A DNA stretch of 6,914 nt from Gammaproteobacteria bacterium (GTDB lineage Bacteria > Pseudomonadota > Gammaproteobacteria > DSM-16500). Where the stretch lies: the NCBI GenBank assembly GCA_021323555.1, contig JAJONP010000105.1:1-6914 (forward strand), given 5' to 3'. This document shows positions 1 to 6,854 of the stretch, piece after piece. The stretch's first letter is position 1. Every line of letters begins with the position of its first letter. The translations under genes and the position numbers were made by a program. Below the pieces are notes generated by a model. The model made no database searches, was not told the DNA's origin, and saw only the letters and a program-made list of their open reading frames with translations.

Positions 1-165
1 CTAATTTCTCACGGCCTTCGGCCTACTTTCTTACCTTCGGCTCTCTATGTCACTTATTGAATCTAAATAATATATTCTTAAAAAAGTGTCGGTCCCTCAA
101 ACATGCGAGCGCAGAAGGCTTTTTGCCTCGAATTATTTCCAGAAAATTATCTTATTGACAAAAAG
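1..165. other. Non-coding sequence downstream of dnaE
   Basis: I see no gene here. CCTTCGGC occurs twice (15-22 and 34-41), and the first copy sits in the small inverted repeat GGCCTTCGGCC (13-23). A four-pair AGGC/GCCT hairpin with a T5 loop lies at 116-128, but no T tract follows it on the dnaE strand. No convincing terminator for dnaE is visible. The left neighbour gene lies outside the window. Confidence 0.5.
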
Positions 166-3100
166 TTAATAAACCATCTCGACATTTTCTTTTGAAAACA
201 CATCCCGCAAAGAATTTAATAAGCTATCAGTCGGCCGTACAAGCCATGCATCACTTAAATTTAAACTTGCTTTAGTATCCGCTCGCCAATAATCAATTGC
301 GACTCGACAGCAACCATCCTTTCGGTATTCTTCTAATAACGGTGCTAATTGCGCGACATCAAATTTGGGTGAAAGGCGAATTTTTAAATACTTTGCATAG
401 CGTTCACGTGCAGTATCCAGTGAAAAAATTTCACGACTCAGTACGCGATATCCACCACTAAAATCATCGATGCTCACTTCACCTGTCACAATAATTAATT
501 TATCTTTGCTTAATAATTCACGATATTTTTGATAATTTTCAGCGAAACATAATACGTCAATGGGTGTTGTTCCATCATCCAATGTCACGACCGCCATGCG
601 GTCACCTCGTTTTGTTTGGATTGTACGAAGATGAATGATAATGCCCGCAGTGACGATTGTTTTAGAGCTAGGGCGTAATTCTGCAATGCGCCCATGTGTG
701 AAATTTTTTAATTCACTGAGATAGTAATTAATGGGATGTCCTGTCAAGTATAATCCAAGTGTTTCTTTTTCTCCTGATAAACGCTGTTGCTCGCTCCATT
801 CAGGCACAGAAATATAATGGCTGGTATAAACCTCCATTGAATTTGCGCTAAATAAATCATGCTGGCCATATGTTTGATCACGCAGTCGCTGTTCTGCTTG
901 TTTCAAAGCACTTTCTAAACTTGCCATGGCAGCAGCCCGATGCGGCACAATGGAATCAAATGCGCCTGCTTTAATTAACGCATCAAATACACGTTTATTC
1001 ATTTTGCGTAGATCGACCCGCCTACAAAAATCAAATAAATCTTTGAAATCACCTGTTTCACGCACAGCTATAATGGCTTCAATCGCTGCTTGCCCCACAC
1101 CTTTAATCGCACCTAAACCATAGATTAAATTTTTAGAATCCATCGGTTTGAATTTATAAGAACTGCGGTTGATATCGGGCGGACTGACTTCTAAATTCAA
1201 GCCAGCACATTCTTCTACAAAATGAACGACTTTATCTGTGTGATCCATATCAGCCGATAAAACAGCCGCCATATACTCCGCCGGATAATGTGCTTTTAAC
1301 CAGGCAGTTTGATAAGCGATTAATGCATAAGACGCTGAATGTGATTTATTAAAACCATAACCTGCGAATTTTTCCATTAAATCGAAAATATAAGTGGCTG
1401 TGTCAAAGTGAACGCCGCGTTCGACAGCCCCTTTACAAAAAGTATCGCGATGCATCGCCATTTCTTCAGGTTTTTTCTTACCCATCGCACGCCGTAATAA
1501 ATCAGCAGACCCCAGGGAATAACCTGCTAGCACTTGCGCGATTTGCATGACTTGTTCTTGATATAAAATCACACCATATGTAGGACGCAAAATAGGTTCT
1601 AGTTTAGGATGTAGATAACTGATATCACCGCGACCATGTTTGCGATTAATAAAATCATCCACCATGCCTGATTGCAATGGGCCAGGTCGAAATAAGGCAA
1701 CTAAAGCTACAATTTCTTCAAAACAATCCGGCTGTAAACGTTTAACCAAATCTTTCATACCCCGAGATTCAAGTTGAAAAACAGCCGTTGTCTTGCATGC
1801 TTTTAATAACGCATAGGTGGCTGAATCATCGAGAGGAATCTGTTGAATATCTAATAAAGGTTCTTCTTTTAATTTACGTTCAAAATTAATTTCCTGGAGA
1901 GCCCAATTGATAATAGTCAGCGTGCGTAAGCCTAAAAAGTCAAATTTAACAAGCCCCACTGTTTCAACATCGTCTTTATCAAATTGCGTCACTAAATGTT
2001 CTGTTTGGCCTGCTTCACAATACAGTGGCGTAAACTCTGTTAATTTATCCGGCGCAATCACAACGCCGCCAGCATGTTTACCTGCATTACGTGTGATTCC
2101 TTCTAATTTACGTGCCAAGTCAATTAAAGTGCGAATATCTTCTTCTTTTTCATAATATTCTTTTAATAATTCTTCTTGTTCGAGTGCTTTATCCAATGTC
2201 ATTCCAATTTCAAAGGGAATAAGTTTAGCGATTTTATCGACATGACTATAACCCATTCCGAGCACGCGGCCGACATCTCGGACGACTCCTTTTGCAGCCA
2301 TTGTGCCATACGTAATAATCTGCGCGACTGCCGCACGCCCATGTGTTTGCATCACATATTCAATGACACGGTCACGTCCTTCCATACAAAAATCGATATC
2401 AAAATCGGGCATGGAAACACGGTCAGGATTTAAAAATCGCTCAAACAATAAATCATGTTGAAGGGGATCAAGATCTGTAATTTTTAAAGCATATGCCACC
2501 AGTGAACCTGGACCAGAACCGCGACCAGGACCTACAGGCACACCATTTTCACGTGCCCAACGTGTGAAATCAGCCACAATTAAGAAATAACCCGCAAAGC
2601 CCATCGTGTTGATAACACGTAATTCTGTTTCAAGGCGCGCATCATAGGCATGGCGTATTGAAGGCACAGCGAGTTGTAAACGATCTTCTAATCCTTGTTG
2701 TACTAGGCGGGAAAAATAGTTTTCAATCGTCAATCCATCGGGTACGGGAAAACGGGGGAGAAAGTTTTTTCCGAGGGTAAGCTTAACAGTACAGCGTTTG
2801 GCAAGCTCCACCGTATTAGCCAATGCTTCTGGAATATCAGCAAATAGCGTGAGCATTTCTGCCTGGCTGCGGAAATATTGTTGTTCAGTGTAATGGCGTG
2901 GGCGACGCGGATCAGCTAAAACATGACCTGTATGAATACAAACACGGGCTTCATGGGCTTCAAAATCATCGCGCTCTAAAAAACGAACATCATTGGTTGC
3001 GAGTACAGGAATGGCATACGTTTCTGCAATGGCAAGTGCGGCCTCTATATAGCTTTCTTGATTTTTTTGGCCTGTACGACGCAATTCAATATAATAACGA

Positions 3101-3588
3101 TTTGGAAAATGGCTTAACCAGAAATCCAGCGTTTTTTGGATTTTCAGCGTATTATTTTCTAATAAAGCATAGCCTAAATCCCCTTCTTCAGCTCCCGACA
3201 ATACAATCAATCCCTCTCCTAGTTCAGTTAACCAGGCACGTTGAATAATCGCTTTGCCATGAGCCTGCCCTTCAATGAAGCTACGTGAGATGAGTTCAAG
3301 CAAATTTTTATAACCTTGGATATGTTGGCAGAAGAGAGTCAATCGGTAGGGATCATTGGCTTGCTTATCATTTTCCAGCCAAAAATCAACTCCTATTAAT
3401 GGCTTAATTTGGGCGTTGATTGCTGCTTGGTAAAATTTGATAACACTGAATAAATTGCTTTGGTCCGTGATAGCTACCGCAGGCATTTGATAGTCTAAGG
3501 TTTTTTCTATTAATTCATCTATTTGAATCAGCCCATCGCTTAATGAATACTCAGAATGGAGACGTAAATGTATAAAATGTGTATTCAT
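166..3588 (-). CDS. dnaE: DNA polymerase III subunit alpha (replicative polymerase)
   Basis: Catalytic subunit of the replicative DNA polymerase III holoenzyme, which synthesises DNA at the fork in the cytoplasm. The 1140-residue protein is complete and near the E. coli length (1160). An N-terminal PHP domain begins at HLRLHSEYSL (7-16); the first His of the usual HxH is Arg9, as in E. coli, so this domain is probably not a nuclease and proofreading should come from a separate DnaQ. The polymerase core has GPGRGSGPGS (353-362), the catalytic motif PDFDIDF (394-400, metal-binding Asp397 and Asp399) and the third Asp at KFDFLGL (Asp550). QHDLF (909-913) fits the internal beta-clamp binding motif. 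An OB fold follows (about 977-1055), then the C-terminal tau-binding region. Pro360 stands where I expect Ala in most relatives. The start is supported by the N-terminal match and by AAGG six bases before the ATG. It is transcribed divergently from accA. Confidence 0.98.
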   Translation of the reverse strand: MNTHFIHLRLHSEYSLSDGLIQIDELIEKTLDYQMPAVAITDQSNLFSVIKFYQAAINAQIKPLIGVDFWLENDKQANDPYRLTLFCQHIQGYKNLLELISRSFIEGQAHGKAIIQRAWLTELGEGLIVLSGAEEGDLGYALLENNTLKIQKTLDFWLSHFPNRYYIELRRTGQKNQESYIEAALAIAETYAIPVLATNDVRFLERDDFEAHEARVCIHTGHVLADPRRPRHYTEQQYFRSQAEMLTLFADIPEALANTVELAKRCTVKLTLGKNFLPRFPVPDGLTIENYFSRLVQQGLEDRLQLAVPSIRHAYDARLETELRVINTMGFAGYFLIVADFTRWARENGVPVGPGRGSGPGSLVAYALKITDLDPLQHDLLFERFLNPDRVSMPDFDIDFCMEGRDRVIEYVMQTHGRAAVAQIITYGTMAAKGVVRDVGRVLGMGYSHVDKIAKLIPFEIGMTLDKALEQEELLKEYYEKEEDIRTLIDLARKLEGITRNAGKHAGGVVIAPDKLTEFTPLYCEAGQTEHLVTQFDKDDVETVGLVKFDFLGLRTLTIINWALQEINFERKLKEEPLLDIQQIPLDDSATYALLKACKTTAVFQLESRGMKDLVKRLQPDCFEEIVALVALFRPGPLQSGMVDDFINRKHGRGDISYLHPKLEPILRPTYGVILYQEQVMQIAQVLAGYSLGSADLLRRAMGKKKPEEMAMHRDTFCKGAVERGVHFDTATYIFDLMEKFAGYGFNKSHSASYALIAYQTAWLKAHYPAEYMAAVLSADMDHTDKVVHFVEECAGLNLEVSPPDINRSSYKFKPMDSKNLIYGLGAIKGVGQAAIEAIIAVRETGDFKDLFDFCRRVDLRKMNKRVFDALIKAGAFDSIVPHRAAAMASLESALKQAEQRLRDQTYGQHDLFSANSMEVYTSHYISVPEWSEQQRLSGEKETLGLYLTGHPINYYLSELKNFTHGRIAELRPSSKTIVTAGIIIHLRTIQTKRGDRMAVVTLDDGTTPIDVLCFAENYQKYRELLSKDKLIIVTGEVSIDDFSGGYRVLSREIFSLDTARERYAKYLKIRLSPKFDVAQLAPLLEEYRKDGCCRVAIDYWRADTKASLNLSDAWLVRPTDSLLNSLRDVFSKENVEMVY

Positions 3589-3630
3589 GGGGTGCCTTAA
3601 CTTAACCTTCTTTATAGGACATAGCGTGAA

Positions 3631-3636
3631 ATTATA
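3631..3636 (-). promoter_or_regulatory. Likely -10 box of the dnaE promoter
   Basis: Read on the minus strand this is a perfect TATAAT, preceded by TGCC, which resembles a slightly misplaced extended -10. No convincing TTGACA-like -35 lies 16-18 bp upstream, so the promoter may rely on the -10 region. It would start transcription near 3624 and give a leader of about 36 bases with the ribosome binding site AAGG (3595-3598) in front of the dnaE ATG. The 113-bp gap must also hold the accA promoter on the other strand. A plus-strand TAAAAT at 3641-3646 is a weak candidate for its -10, and TTGAGC at 3653-3658 a possible -35 without a good partner. Confidence 0.5.
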
Positions 3637-3701
3637 GGCATAAAATATTAGTTTGAGCTATCATATTCGCTTTCCTGATTGAGTTAATAAATGGTTTTAG
3701 T

Positions 3702-4658
3702 ATGACGAATTTAAATTTCCTGGACTTTGAACAACCTGTCGCGGAACTTGAAGCAAAGATTCAAGAATTGCGAATGGTCGATCAAGAAAGCGCTATTAAT
3801 TTGAGCGATGAAATTGCACGTTTAGAAGTGAAGAGTAAGCAACTCACTAAAGAGATTTTTTCAGATCTCACACTTTGGCAAATTACGCAGTTGGCGCGTC
3901 ATTTCCAAAGACCTCACACGATAGATTATATTACGCGGATATTTACTGAGTTTGATGAATTACAGGGTGATCGTTCTGTTTCGAAAGGGCCATCTATTGT
4001 GGCAGGGATTGCACGTTTTGAAGGCCAGCCTGTGATGGTCATGGGACATGAGAAAGGCCGTAAGACGCAAGAAAAAATCGAACGTAATTTTGGTATGCCT
4101 AATCCAGAAGATTATCGTAAAGCATTACGTTTAATGCAAATGGCTGAAAAATTTAAGTTACCTATTTTCACATTTATTGATACACCCGGCGCGTATCCTG
4201 GGATTAGAGCTGAGCAAAGCAACCAAAGCGAAGCCATCGCACGTAATTTATTTGTATTGTCACGCTTAAAAACACCCATTGTCTGTACAGTGATTGGTGA
4301 AGGCGGTTCGGGCGGTGCATTGGCTATTGGTGTAGGGGATCGTATTTTAATGCTGCAATATGCTATTTACTCTGTTATTTCGCCAGAAGGTTGTGCCTCT
4401 ATTTTATGGAAAAGCGCAGACAAAGCACCGCAAGCGGCCGAGGCAATGGGTGTATCCGCTAAACAAAATTTAGCATTAGGATTGATAGACCAAATCATAC
4501 CTGAGCCTTTAGGCGGTGCACATCGTGATTATGATGCGGTTGCAGAAAAATTAAAGACGGTATTGGCAGAAAACTTAATGGAATTACAAGGGTATTCCAT
4601 GGATAAACTTATTAAAATGCGTCATCAACGTTTGATGTCTTATGGCATCGCCAGTTAA
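3702..4658 (+). CDS. accA: Acetyl-CoA carboxylase carboxyltransferase subunit alpha
   Basis: Alpha half of the carboxyltransferase, which with AccD moves the carboxyl group from biotinylated AccB to acetyl-CoA. This makes malonyl-CoA, the first committed step of fatty-acid synthesis, in the cytoplasm. The protein has 318 residues against 319 in E. coli and aligns end to end: [10 protein letters not shown] at 3-12, a helical N-terminal segment to about residue 60, then the crotonase-like core with IDTPGAYPG (159-167), the glycine-rich [12 protein letters not shown] (199-210), [11 protein letters not shown] (226-236) and the closing QRLMSYG (309-315). The start is fixed by the N-terminal match, although no strong ribosome binding site precedes it. 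A four-codon reading frame (3691-3705) overlaps the start codon as ATGA. The 3' end overlaps tilS by 17 bases, so the two are likely one transcript. Confidence 0.98.
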   Translation: MTNLNFLDFEQPVAELEAKIQELRMVDQESAINLSDEIARLEVKSKQLTKEIFSDLTLWQITQLARHFQRPHTIDYITRIFTEFDELQGDRSVSKGPSIVAGIARFEGQPVMVMGHEKGRKTQEKIERNFGMPNPEDYRKALRLMQMAEKFKLPIFTFIDTPGAYPGIRAEQSNQSEAIARNLFVLSRLKTPIVCTVIGEGGSGGALAIGVGDRILMLQYAIYSVISPEGCASILWKSADKAPQAAEAMGVSAKQNLALGLIDQIIPEPLGGAHRDYDAVAEKLKTVLAENLMELQGYSMDKLIKMRHQRLMSYGIAS

Positions 4659-5949
4659 AGCTATCGAGACTTTTTGTCTTAAGCAAGGTATCGATAAAAC
4701 CTATTGGATTGCGTATAGTGGTGGTTTGGATTCACATGTGTTGTTGCATCTCTGTGCAACACTGCGTCAACAGTATCCTCTAAAATTTAAAGCAGTGCAT
4801 GTGAATCACAGTCTGAGTGTACATGCGCCCCATTGGGCATTGCATTGCGAAAAAATTTGCGCCGATTTAAATATTGAATTAATTTATAAAATCATTAATG
4901 CAAAAGCATCAGAGGGTGATAGCCCAGAAAATATTGCACGTCACTATCGTTATCAATTATTTTCAGAATTATTAGGACCCAATTCAATTTTATTAACCGC
5001 ACACCAACAAGATGATCAAGCAGAAACAGTATTGATACAACTCCTGCGTGGCGCGGGGCCTAAAGGGCTTTCTGCAATGCCATTATTGAAATTATTTGCG
5101 GCAGGATTTCATGGCAGGCCTTTACTGCATTTATCACGAGCTGAATTAAAAAATTACGCGGAAGAACATCAATTAAAATGGATTCAGGATGAGTCCAATG
5201 AAAATAAAAATTTCACACGTAATTTTTTGCGGCATGATATTTTACCTTTATTAAAAAACCGTTGGCCAACAGTGACAAAAACCTTAGCCCGTGTTGCAGA
5301 AAATTGTGCAGAAGCGCAAGAAATTATAGAGCATACAGCAGAGAAAGGCTTGACTGCTTGTTGTGGCAAACAAAACCAGACACTTTCAGTAAAAAAATTA
5401 TTATTATTGGCTGCAATGCATCAACGACAAGTCCTACGTGCCTGGTTAGTCAAGCTTCAATTTCCACTGCCCTCTGCTGCAAAATTACGTCAAATACAGC
5501 AAGATTTTTTACATGCGAAACAAGATAAATCGCCTTATATGCATTTAGATACTTTCGAAATTCGCCGTTATCGTGATGATATGTATGCGATGCGATGTTT
5601 ACCGAAATGGGATCCGAAACAAATTTTTGTCTGGGAGCTATCACAACCCTTGATGATTCCTTCGTTAGGAAAATTACACGCTGTTTCAACCGATACATCT
5701 GGGTTACGTGCTGATATAAAAAATGTCACTGTGCGTTTTCGGCAAGGCGGCGAGCGTTGTTATTTTCCAGAACGTCAGTGTCATTATTTATTAAAACATC
5801 TTTTTCAAGAATGGGGCGTGCCGCCTTGGAAGCGTGATCGCCTGCCTTTATTATATGTAGAAGAAGAGTTAATTGGTGTCGTGGGATTTTTCTTAAATAG
5901 CAATTATAAATCTACTACTGGATTTCAAATAAAATTAATTCTTATCTAA
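4642..5949 (+). CDS. tilS: tRNA(Ile)-lysidine synthetase
   Basis: Cytoplasmic enzyme that uses ATP and lysine to turn the wobble cytidine (C34) of the CAU-anticodon tRNA-Ile into lysidine, so that it reads AUA and is charged with isoleucine; it is normally essential. The 435-residue protein matches the length of the long gammaproteobacterial form. The N-type PP-loop SGGLDS sits at 26-31, HVNHSL at 53-58, [13 protein letters not shown] at 119-131 and the DESN/TRNFLRH segment at 183-198. The C-terminal tRNA-binding domain has [10 protein letters not shown] (364-373) and [15 protein letters not shown] (391-405). The start inside the accA end puts the PP-loop at the usual distance. Its ribosome binding site is weak, which suggests translational coupling to accA. 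Codons 371-388 are duplicated downstream at 6741-6792. No terminator hairpin is evident after the stop. Confidence 0.97.
   Translation: MASPVKAIETFCLKQGIDKTYWIAYSGGLDSHVLLHLCATLRQQYPLKFKAVHVNHSLSVHAPHWALHCEKICADLNIELIYKIINAKASEGDSPENIARHYRYQLFSELLGPNSILLTAHQQDDQAETVLIQLLRGAGPKGLSAMPLLKLFAAGFHGRPLLHLSRAELKNYAEEHQLKWIQDESNENKNFTRNFLRHDILPLLKNRWPTVTKTLARVAENCAEAQEIIEHTAEKGLTACCGKQNQTLSVKKLLLLAAMHQRQVLRAWLVKLQFPLPSAAKLRQIQQDFLHAKQDKSPYMHLDTFEIRRYRDDMYAMRCLPKWDPKQIFVWELSQPLMIPSLGKLHAVSTDTSGLRADIKNVTVRFRQGGERCYFPERQCHYLLKHLFQEWGVPPWKRDRLPLLYVEEELIGVVGFFLNSNYKSTTGFQIKLILI
5753..5804 (+). repeat. Direct repeat, first copy (inside tilS)
   Basis: These 52 bases of intact tilS (codons 371-388) recur at 6741-6792 with 50 identities. 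The differences are G to T (5774 versus 6762) and A to G (5786 versus 6774). The copies lie in the same orientation, offset by exactly 988 bp. Between them lie the tilS 3' end and the toxin-antitoxin pair. Confidence 0.95.
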
Positions 5950-5959
5950 ATTAATTTAT

Positions 5960-6000
5960 GTAATATACCCTTGACGTAATATTACTTTTGTGTAATACTT
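5960..6000 (+). promoter_or_regulatory. Promoter with iterated GTAATA operator for the toxin-antitoxin pair
   Basis: GTAATA occurs three times at exactly 16-bp steps: 5960-5965, 5976-5981 and 5992-5997. The middle copy forms a perfect 10-bp palindrome, GTAATATTAC (5976-5985). A -35-like TTGACG (5971-5976) and a TG-preceded AATACT (5994-5999) are 17 bp apart and overlap the second and third copies. A repeated, partly palindromic site covering a promoter is what autoregulation by a helix-turn-helix antitoxin would need, so I infer this is the operator bound by the downstream antitoxin. Binding itself is not shown by the sequence. Confidence 0.55.
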
Positions 6001-6020
6001 ATATGCCATAAGGATAAGTT

Positions 6021-6383
6021 ATGTGGGATATCGAATATACAGACGAGTTTGCTGATTGGTGGAAAACCCTGACAGAAGCAGAGCAAACAGATATAACAGC
6101 ATACGTTGGATTGCTGGAAAAGCTTGGAACTAATCTCAGGTATCCTTATTCTTCTGGCATCAATGGTTCTAAATATGCTCACATGCGAGAATTGAGGATA
6201 CAGCATGTAGGTCAACCCTATCGAGTGCTATATGTATTCGATCCACGACGTACCGCCATTTTATTAATTGGTGGCAACAAAACGGGTGATGGTCGATGGT
6301 ACGAAAAATACGTTCCAGTTGCAGACAAGCTATACGAACAACACATTGAAACCCTTAAAAAGGAGGGATTAATAAATGAGTAA
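6021..6383 (+). CDS. higB: HigB-like toxin, RelE/ParE superfamily (Gp49-like)
   Basis: Predicted toxin of a type II toxin-antitoxin module. The 120-residue protein has the family's hallmark second half: MRELRIQHVGQPYRVLY (55-71), FDPRRTAILLIGGNKTGD (73-90) and RWYEKYVPVADKLYEQHI (92-109), the pattern of phage-derived Gp49-like/HigB proteins. The best-known members of this fold are ribosome-dependent mRNA endonucleases that slow growth when freed from the antitoxin; that activity is inferred from the family. The start has a good ribosome binding site (AAGGA, 6010-6014, six bases before ATG). Toxin-first order with the antitoxin overlapping by 8 bases is typical of HigBA. It lies 71 bases after tilS with its own promoter. 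Codon use looks less A/T-biased than tilS, a weak hint of separate origin. Confidence 0.9.
   Translation: MWDIEYTDEFADWWKTLTEAEQTDITAYVGLLEKLGTNLRYPYSSGINGSKYAHMRELRIQHVGQPYRVLYVFDPRRTAILLIGGNKTGDGRWYEKYVPVADKLYEQHIETLKKEGLINE
6360..6367 (+). promoter_or_regulatory. Strong ribosome binding site of the antitoxin gene
   Basis: AAGGAGGG lies within the last codons of the toxin gene, about eight to nine bases before the antitoxin ATG at 6376. It matches the 16S rRNA tail better than the toxin's AAGGA or the weak sites of accA and tilS. This would favour antitoxin output from the shared message, as needed when the toxin is encoded first. Confidence 0.8.
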
Positions 6384-6717
6384 ACCATTTAGCAATTTAC
6401 GCAAAAAAATGTCGACAACGGCACAGAAAGCTGCTGCTGAAAAAACTCAGCAAATGTTGAAAGAAATGCCCCTGCAAGAATTACGACAGGCTCATCAAAT
6501 GAGTCAAGAACGTTTAGCTGAACTCTTGTGTACTAAACAAGCCAATGTATCACGTATGGAACATCGTGCAGATATGTACATTTCAACACTACGCAGCTAC
6601 ATTGAGGCAATGGGCGGTGAACTTGATATTATTGCAAGATTTCCCGATGGCGAGATGCATATCAATCAATTTAAAGACATTGATTCGGATGATAAGCGGG
6701 ATCGTGCAAGGACATAA
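6376..6717 (+). CDS. higA: HigA-like antitoxin, XRE-family helix-turn-helix protein
   Basis: Predicted antitoxin that binds and neutralises the upstream toxin and represses the shared promoter. The 113-residue protein has a helical N-terminal arm (about 1-32) and an XRE/Cro-type helix-turn-helix at about 34-75, with MSQERLAELL (42-51) and the recognition-helix segment TKQANVSRME (53-62). After these come MYISTLRSYIEAMGGELDIIARFPDG (67-92) and the short INQF (96-99), an arrangement seen in antitoxins paired with Gp49-like toxins. The charged tail DIDSDDKRDRART (101-113) looks longer than I expect and may be family variation or read-through into junction sequence. The start is fixed by the strong ribosome binding site and an 8-bp overlap with the toxin. 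One base after the stop codon, tilS-like sequence begins. Confidence 0.9.
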   Translation: MSKPFSNLRKKMSTTAQKAAAEKTQQMLKEMPLQELRQAHQMSQERLAELLCTKQANVSRMEHRADMYISTLRSYIEAMGGELDIIARFPDGEMHINQFKDIDSDDKRDRART

Positions 6718-6718
6718 T

Positions 6719-6795
6719 ATTTGTATTCGTTAAGATGGTAAGCGTTGTTATTTTCCAGAACTTCAGTGTCATTGTTTATTAAAACATCTTTTGTA
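6719..6795 (+). pseudogene. Broken fragment of a tilS 3' region
   Basis: Non-functional piece of tilS in the same orientation as the intact gene. Read from 6719 it gives ICIR, a stop, then DGKRCYFPELQCHCLLKHLL and a stop at 6793-6795. This aligns without gaps to intact TilS 364-388 ([25 protein letters not shown]). Codons from 6741 on are 96 percent identical in DNA (50/52), while the 24 bases at 6719-6742 agree at only about 14 positions. Both differences in the core change an amino acid (Arg to Leu, Tyr to Cys), as expected for a copy free of selection. After 6795 the WGVPPW motif is absent and similarity to tilS is lost. It could be a relic of a tandem duplication or come with the toxin-antitoxin insertion from another tilS. 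Confidence 0.85.
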
Positions 6796-6854
6796 AGCGC
6801 TCACGGGGCTTTTGACTTTACGCAAAAAGTTCGGATTTGAGCCAATCTCGTGCG

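Noticed and set aside
116..128. AGGC/GCCT hairpin considered as a dnaE terminator
   Set aside because: The stem has only four pairs, and on the dnaE strand it is followed by TCTGCGCTC rather than a T tract.
2898..3248. Plus-strand open frame of 116 codons opposite dnaE
   Set aside because: It lies fully within the well-supported dnaE coding sequence on the other strand and shows no family resemblance. The same applies to the plus-strand frames at 926-1123, 1907-2155 and 2176-2433.
5184..5698. Open frames on both strands within tilS (5184-5369 minus, 5262-5528 plus, 5450-5698 minus)
   Set aside because: They are shadows of the intact tilS gene, with no ribosome binding site or recognisable motif.
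5982..6215. Minus-strand open frame of 77 codons across the toxin start and promoter
   Set aside because: It overlaps the toxin gene, whose family match is clear, and its peptide resembles nothing I know.
6545..6733. Plus-strand frame of 62 codons overlapping the antitoxin
   Set aside because: It is an out-of-frame reading of the antitoxin gene. Only its final codons matter, because they run into the tilS relic in the same frame.
5753..6792. The 52-bp repeats as attL/attR of an integrated genomic island
   Set aside because: No integrase is present, and the sequence after the second copy does not restore a tilS 3' end, so a site-specific integration that regenerates its target is not supported as it stands.
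6794..6816. AAGC/GCTT hairpin followed by TTTT, considered as a terminator for the toxin-antitoxin pair
   Set aside because: The stem is only four pairs with a nine-base loop and a short T run, too weak to call.
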